From positions 62,001 to 126,000 of the forward strand of contig CAWHNT010000037.1 in the NCBI GenBank assembly GCA_963830775.1: a stretch of DNA of 64,000 nucleotides, written 5' to 3'. Shown in pieces: positions 1 through 8,616 of the stretch (its first letter is position 1; each line of letters starts with the position of its first letter). The position numbers and the translations under genes were made by a program. The notes beneath the pieces are model-generated. The model searched no databases, had not been told where the DNA came from, and worked only from the letters and a program-made list of their open reading frames with translations. This DNA comes from CAWHNT01 sp963830775. Its GTDB lineage: Bacteria; Pseudomonadota; Alphaproteobacteria; Geminicoccales; Geminicoccaceae.

Positions 1-366
1 GGGAATGGCGGGGCTGTGCGCCGAGGCCGAGGCGCTGGCCCGTGGTGCGGCGGTGGAGGTGGGGCTGGGGGTCGCGATCACCTACGAGGACGTCTTCGTG
101 CATTGCGAGAACGAACCCGAGGCCGTCGTCCATCCTGCGCCGGGCGCTGGACGCGGAAGGCGTGCCGCACGGCCGGGACGGGCAGCCCATGCGCCCATCC
201 GAGGATTTCGGGCGCTTCGGCTACGCATGCCCGCGCGGCGATGTTCTTCCTCGGCGCCGGGGAGGCCCATCCGAGCCTGCACAATCCCGACTACGACTAC
301 CCGGACGAGCTGATCGCCGTCGGTGCCCGCGTGTTCATGCGGACGCTGCGCGACCTCCTTGGGTAA
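1..366 (+). pseudogene. M20-family amidohydrolase, C-terminal fragment with frameshifts
   Basis: Only the C-terminal end of a metal-dependent amidohydrolase/carboxypeptidase (M20 family, hippurate or N-acyl-amino-acid hydrolase type) is present; the rest lies left of the window. The family signature is spread over three frames: a segment ending EPEAVV, then RPSEDFGRFG, then FFLGAGE followed by LHNPDYDYPDELIAVGA and the stop at 364-366. The SEDF and LHN(P)xYDYPDE motifs belong to the metal-binding C-terminal half of this family. Two frameshifts break the reading frame, so it is either decayed or carries indel errors. Confidence 0.7.
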
Positions 367-375
367 TAGCCCGAG

Positions 376-597
376 TCAGGCGCCCTCAGCCGAACCCGGC
401 ACAGCCTCCGCCGCAGCCTGGAAGCCGATCTTCGAATGCGTGCCGTCGCAGAACGGCTTCTTCGTCGAGGCGCCGCAGCGGCAGAGCCAGGCCTTGCTCC
501 GTGTCGGCAGGACCTTTCCGTCTGCGTCGCGCAGCTCGATCGTGCCGGTGACCAGATAGGGCCCGTTCGGCGTCGCCTCGATCGTCACATCGGCCAT
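376..597 (-). CDS. CDGSH-type iron-sulfur protein
   Basis: A 73-residue protein with the CDGSH zinc-finger-like [2Fe-2S] signature CRCGASTKKPFCDGTH near residues 39-54. It contains the three Cys and one His that bind the cluster in this family (CxC, x8, CDGTH). The N-terminal half (VTIEATPNGPYLVTG) matches small bacterial CDGSH proteins that start with a short beta-rich segment. The length is normal for the single-domain bacterial form. Cellular role in bacteria is mostly unknown; electron transfer or cluster donation is proposed for the family. It is convergent with the amidohydrolase tail. Confidence 0.9.
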   Translation of the reverse strand: MADVTIEATPNGPYLVTGTIELRDADGKVLPTRSKAWLCRCGASTKKPFCDGTHSKIGFQAAAEAVPGSAEGA

Positions 598-620
598 GGC
601 TGATCCTCCGCCTCTATAAG

Positions 621-1097
621 TCAGGTGCCCGCGTCGCTGGCGCCGGCCGGCAGCCAGTCGCTCACGATTTGGTCGAAGCTGTAGGGGCGCTCCCGCGGCA
701 GAGCGTCTGCTGGCTCACCATACCGCTGCATTTTGCGCATGACGAGGCGGCGAGCTTCTTCGTAGATATCGTCCATCTGCGCGTCCAGGCGCCGCCGGAG
801 GCTCTTCGACAATCTTCGCCTAAGCTGCGAGCGGAAGCCGTCGATCTCGTCCTGCCAGTGATTCCGTTGCTCGTTCGTAGGCGAGTGCTCCAGCATGAGC
901 AGGTGCTGGATGATGAGCTGCGTGAGGCTCTCGACCTTGTGCAGAAGCTCGCTGCCCAAGTCCTCCACCTCCTCGATCAGATGCTCGAGGTCGATTGGCA
1001 GGTTCGGGCGCTCCAGCAGCAGCGTGCGCAGGGCCGCCGCCTGCTCGCCGGTCCAGGCGTGGAAGTCGGTGCGGTAAAGGTCTCGTGTGTCGCCCAT
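621..1097 (-). CDS. DUF29 domain-containing protein
   Basis: A 158-residue protein starting MGDTRDLYRTDFHAW, the usual DUF29 opening (LYxxDFxAWxxEQA). It continues with LDLEHLIEEVEDLG and a helical core with LIIQHLLMLEHSP and RNHWQDEI, all typical of the family. The start was chosen at 1097 because the domain begins exactly there; the open frame upstream runs into the neighbouring IS3 element. DUF29 proteins are abundant in cyanobacteria and alphaproteobacteria and have no established function. The IS3 copy inserted only about 30 bp upstream has probably displaced the native promoter. Confidence 0.88.
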   Translation of the reverse strand: MGDTRDLYRTDFHAWTGEQAAALRTLLLERPNLPIDLEHLIEEVEDLGSELLHKVESLTQLIIQHLLMLEHSPTNEQRNHWQDEIDGFRSQLRRRLSKSLRRRLDAQMDDIYEEARRLVMRKMQRYGEPADALPRERPYSFDQIVSDWLPAGASDAGT

Positions 1098-1190
1098 CGC
1101 GCACTCCGCGTCGCAGCCGGGCTCACTGTCCCCCGGCCTACAGTTCGCTGAGACACCGCTTTGCAGGTAGGCAACTGCAAGGAGGTGAGG

Positions 1191-1574
1191 ATGGACGAGA
1201 CGGTTGGGGTGGGCGTGGGCCCGGCGGAGCGCGCCCACCACGCTGGCGGAGACGGGCCCACGCCCGAGCCGCGGCGGCGAATGTCGGCACGGCGCAAGCA
1301 GGAGACCGTGCTGCGGCTCCTGCGGGGCGAGGACCTGGAGCTGATCTCGCGCGACCTGGCTGTGACCGCGGCCGAGCTGAGCGGCTGGCGCGACCAGTTC
1401 CTGGCCGCGGGTGAGGCGTCGCTGAAGAGCCGGCCAGCTGATGCGCGGGATGCCGAGATCGGACGGCTGCAGGCCAAGGTCGGCGAGCTGACAATGACGG
1501 CCGAGCTTCTGGAGGCGAAGATCGAGCGCTTGGAGACGCACCGCCCTTTGGGGCGCAGGAGGTCGAGACGATGA
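1191..1574 (+). CDS. IS3-family transposase OrfA
   Basis: A 127-residue helix-turn-helix protein. ATG 1191 was chosen because GGAGG sits just upstream (AAGGAGGTGAGG). The segment RRKQETVLRLLRGEDLELIS followed by AAELSGWRDQFLAAGEASL is the DNA-binding HTH of OrfA. The leucine-zipper-like tail (IGRLQAKVGELTMTAELLEAKIERLE) mediates OrfA/OrfB multimerisation in IS3 elements. It overlaps orfB by 4 bp (ATGA, 1571-1574), so OrfB could be made by re-initiation or by frameshift fusion. The equivalent gene in copy B is frameshifted. Confidence 0.9.
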   Translation: MDETVGVGVGPAERAHHAGGDGPTPEPRRRMSARRKQETVLRLLRGEDLELISRDLAVTAAELSGWRDQFLAAGEASLKSRPADARDAEIGRLQAKVGELTMTAELLEAKIERLETHRPLGRRRSRR

Positions 1575-2461
1575 GTCGGCAGGTCTCGCCCTCCACCGCC
1601 CAAGTCTACGGTCTTTTGCGGGTCACGCACCTCTGGGGCGTCTCACGGGCGACACTCTATCGCCACCGTCATCGCTCGGCGGAGGCCGTCCGCAGGCGGC
1701 CCGGGCCGCAAGGCGCGATGGCGGACGAAGGCCTGGTGGCGGCAATCCGACAGCTGCTCGAAGACAGCCCCTTTCATGGTGAGGGCTACCGCAAGCTGTG
1801 GGCCCGGCTACGCTTTGCCGGCATCCGCACCAGCCGGCGCCGCGTTCTGCGGCTCATGCGCGAGAACCGCCTGTTGGCGCACCAGCGTGCCGGCCGACCG
1901 CACGGCTCGAGGGCCCACGACGGCACGATCATCACCGAGCAGGTGGATGTCATGTGGGGCACCGACCTGACCTCGGTCATGACGGGCGAGGGCCAGGCCG
2001 CTGTGTTCATCACCGTCGATCACTGCTCGGCCGAGTGCGTCGGCATTCACGCCAGCCGCAGCGCCGATCGCTTCCAGGCCCTCGAGCCGGTCAAGCAGGC
2101 CGTCCGCCAATGTCATGGCGGCTTCGCCAAGGGCATCGCTGCCGGCCTTCGGCTCCGCCACGACCACGGCAGTCAGTACGTCAGCCACGACTTCCAGGCC
2201 GAGATCCGGTTCTTCGGCATCGAAAGCTCGCCGGCGTTCGTTCGGGAGCCGGAAGGGAACGGCTGCGCCGAGCGCTTCATCCGGGTGCTGAAGGAGAACC
2301 TGTTGTGGGTCCGCCGCTTCGACACCGTCGAGGAGTTGCGCTTGGCACTCCTCGCCTTCCGGCAGACCTACAACCAGTCCTGGATCATCGAGCGGCACGG
2401 CTACAGGACACCCGCTCAGGTCCGGGCCGAGCAGACCACGGCCCTGCCGATGGCCGCGTAA
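1571..2461 (+). CDS. IS3-family transposase OrfB (DDE integrase)
   Basis: A 296-residue transposase. It has an HTH_21-type N-terminal part (FHGEGYRKLWARLR, TSRRRVLRLMRENRL) and then a retroviral-integrase-like core. The acidic residues are visible: Asp in DVMWGTDLTSV, Asp in RHDHGSQYVSHDF, and Glu in GNGCAERFIRVLKEN. Length and motifs are complete, so this copy may be active. The protein in copy B is almost identical but frameshifted near its residue 65. Confidence 0.93.
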   Translation: MSRQVSPSTAQVYGLLRVTHLWGVSRATLYRHRHRSAEAVRRRPGPQGAMADEGLVAAIRQLLEDSPFHGEGYRKLWARLRFAGIRTSRRRVLRLMRENRLLAHQRAGRPHGSRAHDGTIITEQVDVMWGTDLTSVMTGEGQAAVFITVDHCSAECVGIHASRSADRFQALEPVKQAVRQCHGGFAKGIAAGLRLRHDHGSQYVSHDFQAEIRFFGIESSPAFVREPEGNGCAERFIRVLKENLLWVRRFDTVEELRLALLAFRQTYNQSWIIERHGYRTPAQVRAEQTTALPMAA

Positions 2462-2534
2462 GCGCAGAGCGGTGTCTCAGAACTGTGGACCGGTACAACT
2501 ATAGTCTCTCCGCAAGGGGTTTGGAGCCGTCCGC

Positions 2535-2714
2535 TTGACCGACGATGAGCTCTTCGGCGTCATCGCCAGCGTGGCGGTGCTCATTTTCCTGCTCGGGCGC
2601 GGGAGGTTCGTGCGCGGCGCGCGCCGGCGTTACGCGCAGTTTGCGGCCCGGGGGATCGTGCTCGCGGCCATCCTCTATGCCGGGTTCATGAGCCTGGCTT
2701 GGTTCCTACGGTAG
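2535..2714 (+). CDS. Small two-span membrane protein
   Basis: A 59-residue open frame from TTG 2535, beginning LTDDELFGVIASVAVLIFL. It contains two hydrophobic stretches (GVIASVAVLIFLLG and GIVLAAILYAGFMSLAWFL) separated by a basic loop (GRGRFVRGARRRYAQF), so a hairpin in the inner membrane is likely. No family is recognised. It starts just after the right end of IS3 copy A, so the original start may have been lost upstream. Its last 9 bp overlap the end of the convergent NnrU-like gene. Confidence 0.5.
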   Translation: MTDDELFGVIASVAVLIFLLGRGRFVRGARRRYAQFAARGIVLAAILYAGFMSLAWFLR

Positions 2715-3382
2715 GGGGCTCGCCCCGAAGAGGGGGGTGGAGCCAGAGGAGGAGGACGGAGAGGGCGAGCGTCGCGGCCACGTGGGCGAGCCCGATCGGC
2801 GCGGAACCAGGCGCTGGCGGCGCTGGAGGATGGCCGCCAGGGGGATGCTGGAGGTGGCCTGCAGGAACACGCCCCAGCCGGCGGCGGATTGCGGGTGCGC
2901 TTCATGTCGATCAGCACCGTGCCGAGGAGCTGCTAGAAGGGCGAAGCTGCCGAAGAAGATGACGCTCGCCTGATCGCCGTTCACGATCAGGTGGACGAGC
3001 GCCCACAGGCCCGCTCCCCACATGAACGGATGCCGGGTGACGCGCAGGATGCCGGTGGCGGGCTCGCGCGCTCGGGGTCGGGGCGCTGGCGGATGGCGGT
3101 GGGGTTGGGGCCGGCGACGCCGCAGACCACGAGGAGCAGGGCGAATAGCATGATCAGGAGCGGCAGGTGAGCGATGGCCGGGCCAGGAATCCAGAGCGGG
3201 ACGATGGGGGCGCTGCGCCAGGCCGATACCAGCCAGCCGATCGCGACCAGCGCCAGGAGCGAATAGAGCGCCAGATAGGGGCGCTAGCCCAGGCGCTGGA
3301 CGAGTGCCGTGCGGATCTGTGAGCTGGCAATGCCGAAATGGGTGCCGATCAGAAAGACCGCGGCGACGATCAGATTGTCCAT
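2706..3382 (-). pseudogene. NnrU family membrane protein, disrupted
   Basis: NnrU proteins are multi-span membrane proteins linked to nitrite/nitric oxide metabolism and resemble isoprenylcysteine methyltransferase-like proteins. Recognisable segments are MDNLIVAAVFLIGTHFGI at the start, RPYLALYSLLALVAIGWLV, LPLLIMLFALLLVV, the hallmark HPFMWG-like region (MWGAGLWALVHLIVNGDQAS), and the C-terminus IGLAHVAATLALSVLLLWLH. An in-frame TAG lies near codon 31, where related proteins read LGERPYL, and later segments shift frame, so the gene as sequenced cannot make a full protein. Confidence 0.72.
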
Positions 3383-3495
3383 CAACAAGCTCCTGCCCGG
3401 ATCGTCATCGCCGGTCTGCCGCGTCGCGGTGATATCCCTATGTACGTGACCAAGCCGACCCGGCCTAGCCGCCCTGGAGATGCCGGACGCGCCTT

Positions 3496-4037
3496 GTGCT
3501 CGCCCTGCTCCTGGCCCTGACCGCGGCGAACCGCCTGGCCCCGACCGCGGCTGCGGCCGAGGGTGCCTTCGCCTTCGGCTTCACCGCGATCGAGGGCGGG
3601 CCGCTGCCGTGGCGCGCTACGCGGGCCACCCAGTGCTCGTGGTCAACACCGCCTCGCAATGCGGCTTCACCTACCAGTACACGGCGCTGAGCGGCTGCGG
3701 GACCGCTACCGCGAGCGCGGCCTCGTGGTCGTGGGCGTGCCTTCCAACGACTTCAACCAGGAACGGGCCGACAACGCGGCCATCAAGACCTTCTGCGAGA
3801 CCAATTTCGACATCGACTTCCCGCTCGCCGAGAAGGTGGCGGTGACCGGCTCGGCGTCGCACCCGTTCTTCGCCGGCTGCGCCGTGAGCTGGGCGAGACC
3901 GCCGGTCCGCGCTGGAACTTCACCAAATACCTGATCGGCCCCGACGGCGAGCCTGTGGCCTTCTGGCCGAGCACGGTCGAGCCCGACGGACCCGCCGTCA
4001 CGGCGGCGATCGACAGGCTGCTGCCGGCCGGTCGTGA
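3496..4037 (+). pseudogene. Glutathione peroxidase, frameshifted
   Basis: It has a signal-like N-terminus (LALLLALTAANRLAPTAAAA) followed by the glutathione peroxidase fold. VNTASQCGFTYQY carries the peroxidatic Cys in place of selenocysteine; VVVGVPSNDFNQE and FDIDFPLAEKVAVTG are classic family motifs, and WNFTKYLIGPDG is the conserved Trp-Asn-Phe segment. These lie in at least three reading frames, so several single-base indels are needed to restore the gene. The likely stop TGA (4035-4037) overlaps the GTG start of the cyclase gene. The protein would reduce peroxides in the periplasm. Confidence 0.75.
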
Positions 4038-5498
4038 GCGAGGCGACGCGGCCGGCCGCACCAGTGCTGGCCCGATCGGTACCGAGCCTGCCGGACGCCA
4101 CGCGGCTGCGCCTCTGGACCGGGCTCGTCCTCCTCCTCTTCACCGTCACCCATCTCCTGAACCACGCGCTGGGGCTCGTCTCGCTCGACGTGATGGAGCG
4201 GCGGCCGCTATCGTTTTTGCAGCACTTTGGACCACGCTCCCCGGCCGAGCTCCTGCTCGCCGCCTCCTTCCTGCTGCATGGCGGCCTTGGCGCTGCACAA
4301 GCTCTGGCAGCGGCGGTCGCTGCGCATGCCGCCTGGTCGAGATCGCCCAGCTCGTGACCGGGGTCCTGATCCCCTTCTGGCTCACCATCCATGTGCTGGG
4401 GACGGCCGGCCTGCGCTACCTGGGCGGCGTGCGCGACAGCTACACGCTGGAGCTCGAGGTCATCTGGCCCCAGGGGATGGGCCTGATGACCACGCTCCTC
4501 GTGCTCGTCGGCTGGACGGCTGCATCGGCCTGCACGGCTGGCTGCGGCTGCGGCCCTGGTACCGCCCCCTCCAGGCACTGCTGGGCTGGGCTGACCTGGC
4601 CTGTTGGGCGTGGTTGGCCGGCGGGAGTACGCGGCCGCGCAAGGCCGCCGTCAGGCTGGGAGGAAGGCGCCCGCAAGCGGCCTGGCCCAGCGGTCGAGCC
4701 ACTTCACCGGCTAGTCTACGGCCCCGACGAGGCAGATCACGCCCGGGCAGTGGTCTGGCTGCCACCGGCCGCCGCGGTGCTCCTCACTGCTCGAGCGGCG
4801 CCGGACATGCGCCTCAGCTATCCCGGGGCGCGACAAGGCGTGGCGCTGATGAGCGTGCTGGAGGCGAGCGGCGCACGCGGATAAGCAGGAGGATGTCAGC
4901 GGCGATCGGGGCCGCTGCTCGACTTGTCGGGTGCGGGTGGGCAAGGGGACCGCAGGCCTGGAGCGACCTCGGCCGAGGAGCAGCGCGTGTTGGCTCGGAT
5001 CAAGGCGGCGCCGGACGTGGGGCAGGCCTGTCAGCTCCGGCACGACCGGACCTCGCGTGACGGCTCTGCCAGCCGACGCCGCCGAGCGGCGACGAGTAGC
5101 GGCGTGGATCCGGCGGCGGTTTCGAGCGCGAGATGCGGTACGAAGCGGCGACCTGCGCGCCTGCACCCGCTCCTCGGAGGGGCGCTGCCTACGACACGGT
5201 GTTCGTCCTCAACCGCTACTTCCACGACCATGGGAGCGCCATGGCGAGAGCCTGCGGTCAGGTCGATCACGTTCCTCGGCGACGGGATCATGGAGCTGTT
5301 GGCGCTCGACGGGCGAACCGCAGCCGGGGGCGCCAGTCGCTGGCGGCCGCGCACGGCATGGGCCTGGAGCTGGACGAGTGAAGCGACCTCCGGCCGAGCG
5401 GCGCCGAGACGCTTGCGCGAGGGCAACGGCGTCAACCAGGCCAGCCATCCTCAGCGAGGGGGGCTCCGGCCGACGGCTTCGCTCAAGCCATCGGCGAC
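4034..5498 (+). pseudogene. Membrane/[2Fe-2S]/adenylate cyclase, 5' part (split by IS3 copy B)
   Basis: It begins with a membrane domain resembling a succinate-dehydrogenase/cytochrome b anchor (RLWTGLVLLLFTVTHLLNHALG, then VTGVLIPFWLTIHVLGTAGL). A ferredoxin-like [2Fe-2S] segment follows (LSYPG, SVLEASG, then GRCSTCRVRVGKG), and then the start of a class III nucleotide cyclase domain (YDTVFVLNRYFHDHGSAM, QVD, FLGDGIMELL). These pieces fall in different frames. IS3 copy B is inserted exactly after the codons for AIGD. The gene would couple a membrane redox or heme sensor to cAMP synthesis; that function is inferred from domain order only. Confidence 0.72.
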
Positions 5499-5534
5499 TG
5501 TACCGGTCCACAGTTCTGAGACACCGCTCTGCGC

Positions 5535-6424
5535 TTACGCGGCCATCGGCAGGGCCGTGGTCTGCTCGGCCCGGACCTGAGCGGGTGTCCTGTAGCCGTG
5601 CCGCTCGATGATCCAGGACTGGTTGTAGGTCTGCCGGAAGGCGAGGAGTGCCAAGCGCAACTCCTCGACGGTGTCGAAGCGGCGGACCCACAACAGGTTC
5701 TCCTTCAGCACCCGGATGAAGCGCTCGGCGCAGCCGTTGCCTTCGGGCTCCCGAACGAACGCCGGCGAGCTTTCGATGCCGAGGAAGCGGATCTCGGCCT
5801 GGAAGTCGTGGCTGACGTACTGACTGCCGTGGTCGTGGCGGAGCCGAAGGCCGGCAGCGATGCCCTTGGCGAAGCCGCCATGGCATTGGCGGACGGCCTG
5901 CTTGACCGGCTCGAGGGCCTGGAAGCGATCGGCGCTGCGGCTGGCGTGAATGCCGACGCACTCGGCCGAGCAGTGATCGACGGTGATGAACACAGCGGCC
6001 TGGCCCTCGCCCGTCATGACCGAGGTCAGGTCGGTGCCCCACATGACATCCACCCGCTCGGTGATGATCGTGCCGTCGTGGGCCCTCGAGCCGTGCGGCC
6101 GGCCGGCACGCTGGTGCGCCAGCAGGCCGTTCTCGCGCATGAGCCGCAGAACACGGCGCCGGCTGGTGCGGATGCCGGCAAAGCGCAGCCGGGCCCACAG
6201 CTTGCGGTAGCCCTCGCCATGAAAGGGGCTGTCCTCAGCAGCTGTCGGATCGCCGCCACCAGGCCTTCGTCCGCCATCGCGCCCTGCGGCCCGGGCCGCT
6301 TGCGCTGACGGCCTCCGTCGGGCGGGCGGTGGCGATAGAGGGTCGCCCGTGAGACGCCCCAGAGGCGCGTGACCCGCAAAAGACCGTAGACTTGGGCGGT
6401 GGAGGGCGAGACCTGCCGGCTCAT
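5535..6424 (-). pseudogene. IS3-family transposase OrfB, copy B, frameshifted
   Basis: Counterpart of the intact OrfB at 1571-2461. The N-terminal 65 residues (MSRQVSPSTAQVYGLLRVT onward) run until QLL. There a base missing relative to copy A shifts the frame; the remaining 200 residues, with the catalytic core, continue in another frame from MRENGLLAHQR to the end. The DDE residues are still encoded but not in one frame with the start. Confidence 0.85.
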
Positions 6425-6805
6425 CGTCTCGACCTCCTGCGCCCCAAAGGGCGGTGCGTCTCCAGGCGCTCGATCTTCGCCTCCAGAAGCTCGGTCGTCA
6501 TCGTCAGCTCGCCGACCTTGGCCTGCAGCCGGTCGATCTCGGCATCCCGGGCGTCAGCCGGCCGGCTCTTCAGCGACGCCTCGCCCGCGGCCAGGAACTG
6601 GTCGCGCCAGCCGCTCAGCTCGGCGGCGGTCACAGCCCAGTTCGCGCGAGACCAGCTCCAGGTCCTCGCCCCGCAGCAGCCGCAGCACCGTCTCCTGCTT
6701 GCGCCGTGCCGACATCCGCCGCCGCGGCTCGGGCGTGGGCCCGTCTCCGCCAGCGTGGTGGGCGCGCTCCGCCGGGCCCACGCCCACCCCAACCGTCTCG
6801 TCCAT
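6421..6805 (-). pseudogene. IS3-family transposase OrfA, copy B, frameshifted
   Basis: Counterpart of OrfA at 1191-1574, starting MDETVGVGVG. After the HTH segment RGEDLELVSREL an extra G (GGG against GG in copy A) shifts the frame. The second half (VTAAELSGWRDQFLAAGEAS and the zipper) is encoded in the next frame. The 4-bp overlap with orfB is kept. Confidence 0.83.
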
Positions 6806-6868
6806 CCTCCACCTCCTTGCAGTTGCCTACCTGCAAAGCGGTGTCTCAGCGAACTGTAGGCCGGGGGA

Positions 6869-7164
6869 GACACGGTCAGATGTCGCGAGCCGGCTCGAGG
6901 CCCTGACCAAGGAGCTGGACTGCCAGCTCGTCGTCTCCGAGCAGCTCGGCGCGACGCGCAGGCGCCAGCCTTGAGAGGTTCCCGCTTCGGGAGGTGGACG
7001 TGCGCGGCCGCTCGGGAAGGATCGAGGTGCGGGTAGTCGCGGATGCCCGGACCCTGCCGGCTGGCGATCAGGGAGCAAGCGGCATTGGAAGCCGGCCGTG
7101 GCTGCGCAGCATTCTGGCGCGAGGGCTTGAGAGGGGCGGCTGGCCAATGAAGTCGACACCGTAA
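6869..7164 (+). pseudogene. Adenylate cyclase, 3' part
   Basis: Continuation of the cyclase gene cut by IS3 copy B. Joined across one GAC copy, the codons read AIGDTV, a near-complete form of the class III cyclase motif GDTVNxASRLE; DVASRLEALTKELDCQLVVSE then follows after a one-base shift. A second frameshift leads to the C-terminal extension REVDVRGRSGRIEVRVVADA, as found at the end of alphaproteobacterial adenylate cyclases. The stop is at 7162-7164. The tail overlaps the convergent lipoprotein gene by about 97 bp. Confidence 0.72.
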
Positions 7165-7649
7165 CCCCACCGGAAGGGCATCCTGGAAACGTGGGCGTTC
7201 ACGCACGGGCCGCCGAAGGTTCGAACACCCAGGTAGATGATCGTGGCAAGCTGTTGTGCCAGCCGCTCGCCGTCCGCGTTGGCGCCTGCGTCCTTTGTGG
7301 GCCCCGCCACGTCGGCAACACACTGGCGGAGCGCCTGGTCCGCCTGCCTGCGCAGCTCGCGATGGGGATTCTGGCCGTAGTAGTAGGCCTTGTCGTGATC
7401 CACGCAGCACCTCTCGAAAGCAAGCGGCACATCGGGAGCAAGACCGAGGCGCCTCAACAGGTCATGGGCGGCAGAAACACCGCCGCTGCATCGATCCGAA
7501 TGCTGACTTGCGTCGAAGGTCGGCAGACCCAAAGGTTCGTGATAACTGTCATCGCACGTCCTGAACTGCTCCTTTGCATAAGCGCAGCCGGTAAGGCACA
7601 GCGGGATCAGCAGCCTGGCAGTCCGTGCTATCGAACGGTGGTCCCACAT
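7068..7649 (-). CDS. Phospholipase A2-like lipoprotein
   Basis: A 193-residue protein. Start 7649 gives a clean lipoprotein signal (RTARLLIPLCLTGC, lipobox LTGC). The mature part has the secreted phospholipase A2 signature ERCCVDHDKAYYYGQNP, with the Cys-Cys-x-x-His-Asp arrangement in which His and Asp form the catalytic pair and the Cys form disulfides. Other Cys residues (FRTCDDSY, DRCSGGVS, RQCVAD, GPCVNAH) fit a disulfide-rich enzyme. An upstream in-frame extension to 7820 lacks signal features. It may cleave phospholipids at the outer membrane; activity is inferred from the motif. Confidence 0.7.
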   Translation of the reverse strand: MWDHRSIARTARLLIPLCLTGCAYAKEQFRTCDDSYHEPLGLPTFDASQHSDRCSGGVSAAHDLLRRLGLAPDVPLAFERCCVDHDKAYYYGQNPHRELRRQADQALRQCVADVAGPTKDAGANADGERLAQQLATIIYLGVRTFGGPCVNAHVSRMPFRWGYGVDFIGQPPLSSPRARMLRSHGRLPMPLAP

Positions 7650-7879
7650 CTCACCGCACTCCTCTCGCGGCCACCGCGGCGGCTTGTGCTCCTTCACACC
7701 GGATAGCGATGGCGGAAAGAGACCACAGATCGGGGGCCAGACGGCGCCGGGCTCTGCTGCTGTGGCCCGAGGTTGTGGAGAAGCACCACCTGCCTTGCGG
7801 CCACCGTCCAGGTCCGACATACCACGTTGCGGCCGCGCCTTACCGCAGGTAAGGAAAAGCCGGATTGGTGGATCTCCCG

Positions 7880-8131
7880 ATGACCAGCGCTACGATCACC
7901 AGCAAGGGGCAAACGACGATCCCAAAGAGGATCCGCGATCACCTGGGACTCAAGCCGGGTGACCGCCTGCGCTTTGCGGTTGAGGAGGGTGGCCGGGTCG
8001 TGCTGGAGCCAGCAACAATTCCGATCCGGCAGCTCAGGGGCATCTTCCCGCGGCCAGAGCAGGCCGTGACGCTCGAGGAGATCGACGAGGCGGTCCGGGA
8101 ACACGCCATCGAACGGTTCAGGCGCGCTTGA
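7880..8131 (+). CDS. AbrB/SpoVT-type antitoxin
   Basis: An 83-residue swapped-hairpin AbrB DNA-binding protein: MTSATITSKGQTTIPKRIRD is the family's N-terminal motif (TxxGQxTIPxxIR), followed by LGLKPGDRLRFAVEEGGRVVLEP. ATG 7880 is preferred over an upstream TTG because the domain starts there. It overlaps the downstream PIN toxin by 4 bp (TTGA), the common antitoxin-toxin coupling. It would neutralise the toxin and autoregulate the operon. Confidence 0.92.
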   Translation: MTSATITSKGQTTIPKRIRDHLGLKPGDRLRFAVEEGGRVVLEPATIPIRQLRGIFPRPEQAVTLEEIDEAVREHAIERFRRA

Positions 8132-8520
8132 TTGGCGTCGATACCAACGTCCTGGTCCGCTACCTCGTCGAGGATGATGCTGCGCAGGCCGAGGAGGCCG
8201 CACTCTTCCTCCAGACGCGCTGCTCCACCGAGACACCGGCCTTCGTCAACCGCATCGTGGTCGCTGAGCTGGTTTGGGTTCTCGGGCGTGTTTACCGCTA
8301 TCCGCGAGAGCTGATCGCAGACAATCTTGCCCTGCTCCTGCGTACCAGGACGGTCCTGGTCGAGGATGGCGACGACGTCGCCCGGGCCCTCGAACTGTAC
8401 CGCGACGGGGCCGACCTGACCGACGCGCTGATTGGTCTCTCCAATACGCGCCAGGGCTGCACGACGATGGTGACTTTCGACCGCCAAGCTCGCCGTCTAT
8501 GGGAGTTCAATCGACCATGA
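8128..8520 (+). CDS. vapC: PIN-domain toxin, VapC type
   Basis: A 130-residue PIN-domain ribonuclease: IGVDTNVLVRYLVEDD carries the first catalytic Asp, VVAELVWVL the Glu, DLTDALIGL the third acidic site, and TTMVTFDRQAR the last Asp. The start is TTG at 8128 overlapping the antitoxin stop. Family members cleave tRNA or rRNA when freed from the antitoxin. The pair is intact although the neighbouring genes are frameshifted. Confidence 0.92.
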   Translation: MIGVDTNVLVRYLVEDDAAQAEEAALFLQTRCSTETPAFVNRIVVAELVWVLGRVYRYPRELIADNLALLLRTRTVLVEDGDDVARALELYRDGADLTDALIGLSNTRQGCTTMVTFDRQARRLWEFNRP

Positions 8521-8616
8521 CGCGGGCGCCGACCGGCCCTGGTGCCATCCTTCAGGTCGCGGCCTTGACGCGCCACCCCGCCCGCGTCTTTGCTCGCGCA
8601 GCAGAGGAGCGATTGC

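Larger units (their letters stand above)
1129..2497 (+). mobile_element. IS3-family insertion sequence, copy A (intact)
   Basis: About 1.37 kb. The left end reads TCCCCCGGCCTACAGTTCG and the right end, read inward, TGTACCGGTCCACAGTTC; both continue into TGAGACACCGCT, giving imperfect terminal inverted repeats of about 30 bp. The boundaries were set by comparison with copy B (5499-6868), which is inverted and nearly identical. It carries orfA and orfB overlapping by ATGA, the usual IS3 arrangement. No matching 3-bp target duplication flanks this copy (CTG left, ACT right), unlike copy B. Confidence 0.88.
5499..6868 (-). mobile_element. IS3-family insertion sequence, copy B (inverted)
   Basis: Near-identical to copy A at 1129-2497 but in opposite orientation. 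It is flanked by the direct repeat GAC (5496-5498 and 6869-6871), a canonical 3-bp IS3 target duplication. It interrupts the cyclase gene inside the conserved GDTV motif. Relative to copy A it has a one-base insertion in orfA (near 6637) and a one-base deletion in orfB (near 6233), so it is unlikely to move by itself. Confidence 0.88.

Noticed and set aside
3480..4037. Selenoprotein glutathione peroxidase
   Set aside because: The catalytic position is a Cys codon (NTASQCGFT); there is no in-frame TGA at that site.
2498..5498. Composite transposon carrying NnrU, peroxidase and cyclase genes between inverted IS3 copies
   Set aside because: The cyclase gene continues on the far side of copy B in the same orientation and joins at a GAC duplication, so the intervening segment is native and was not brought in as cargo.
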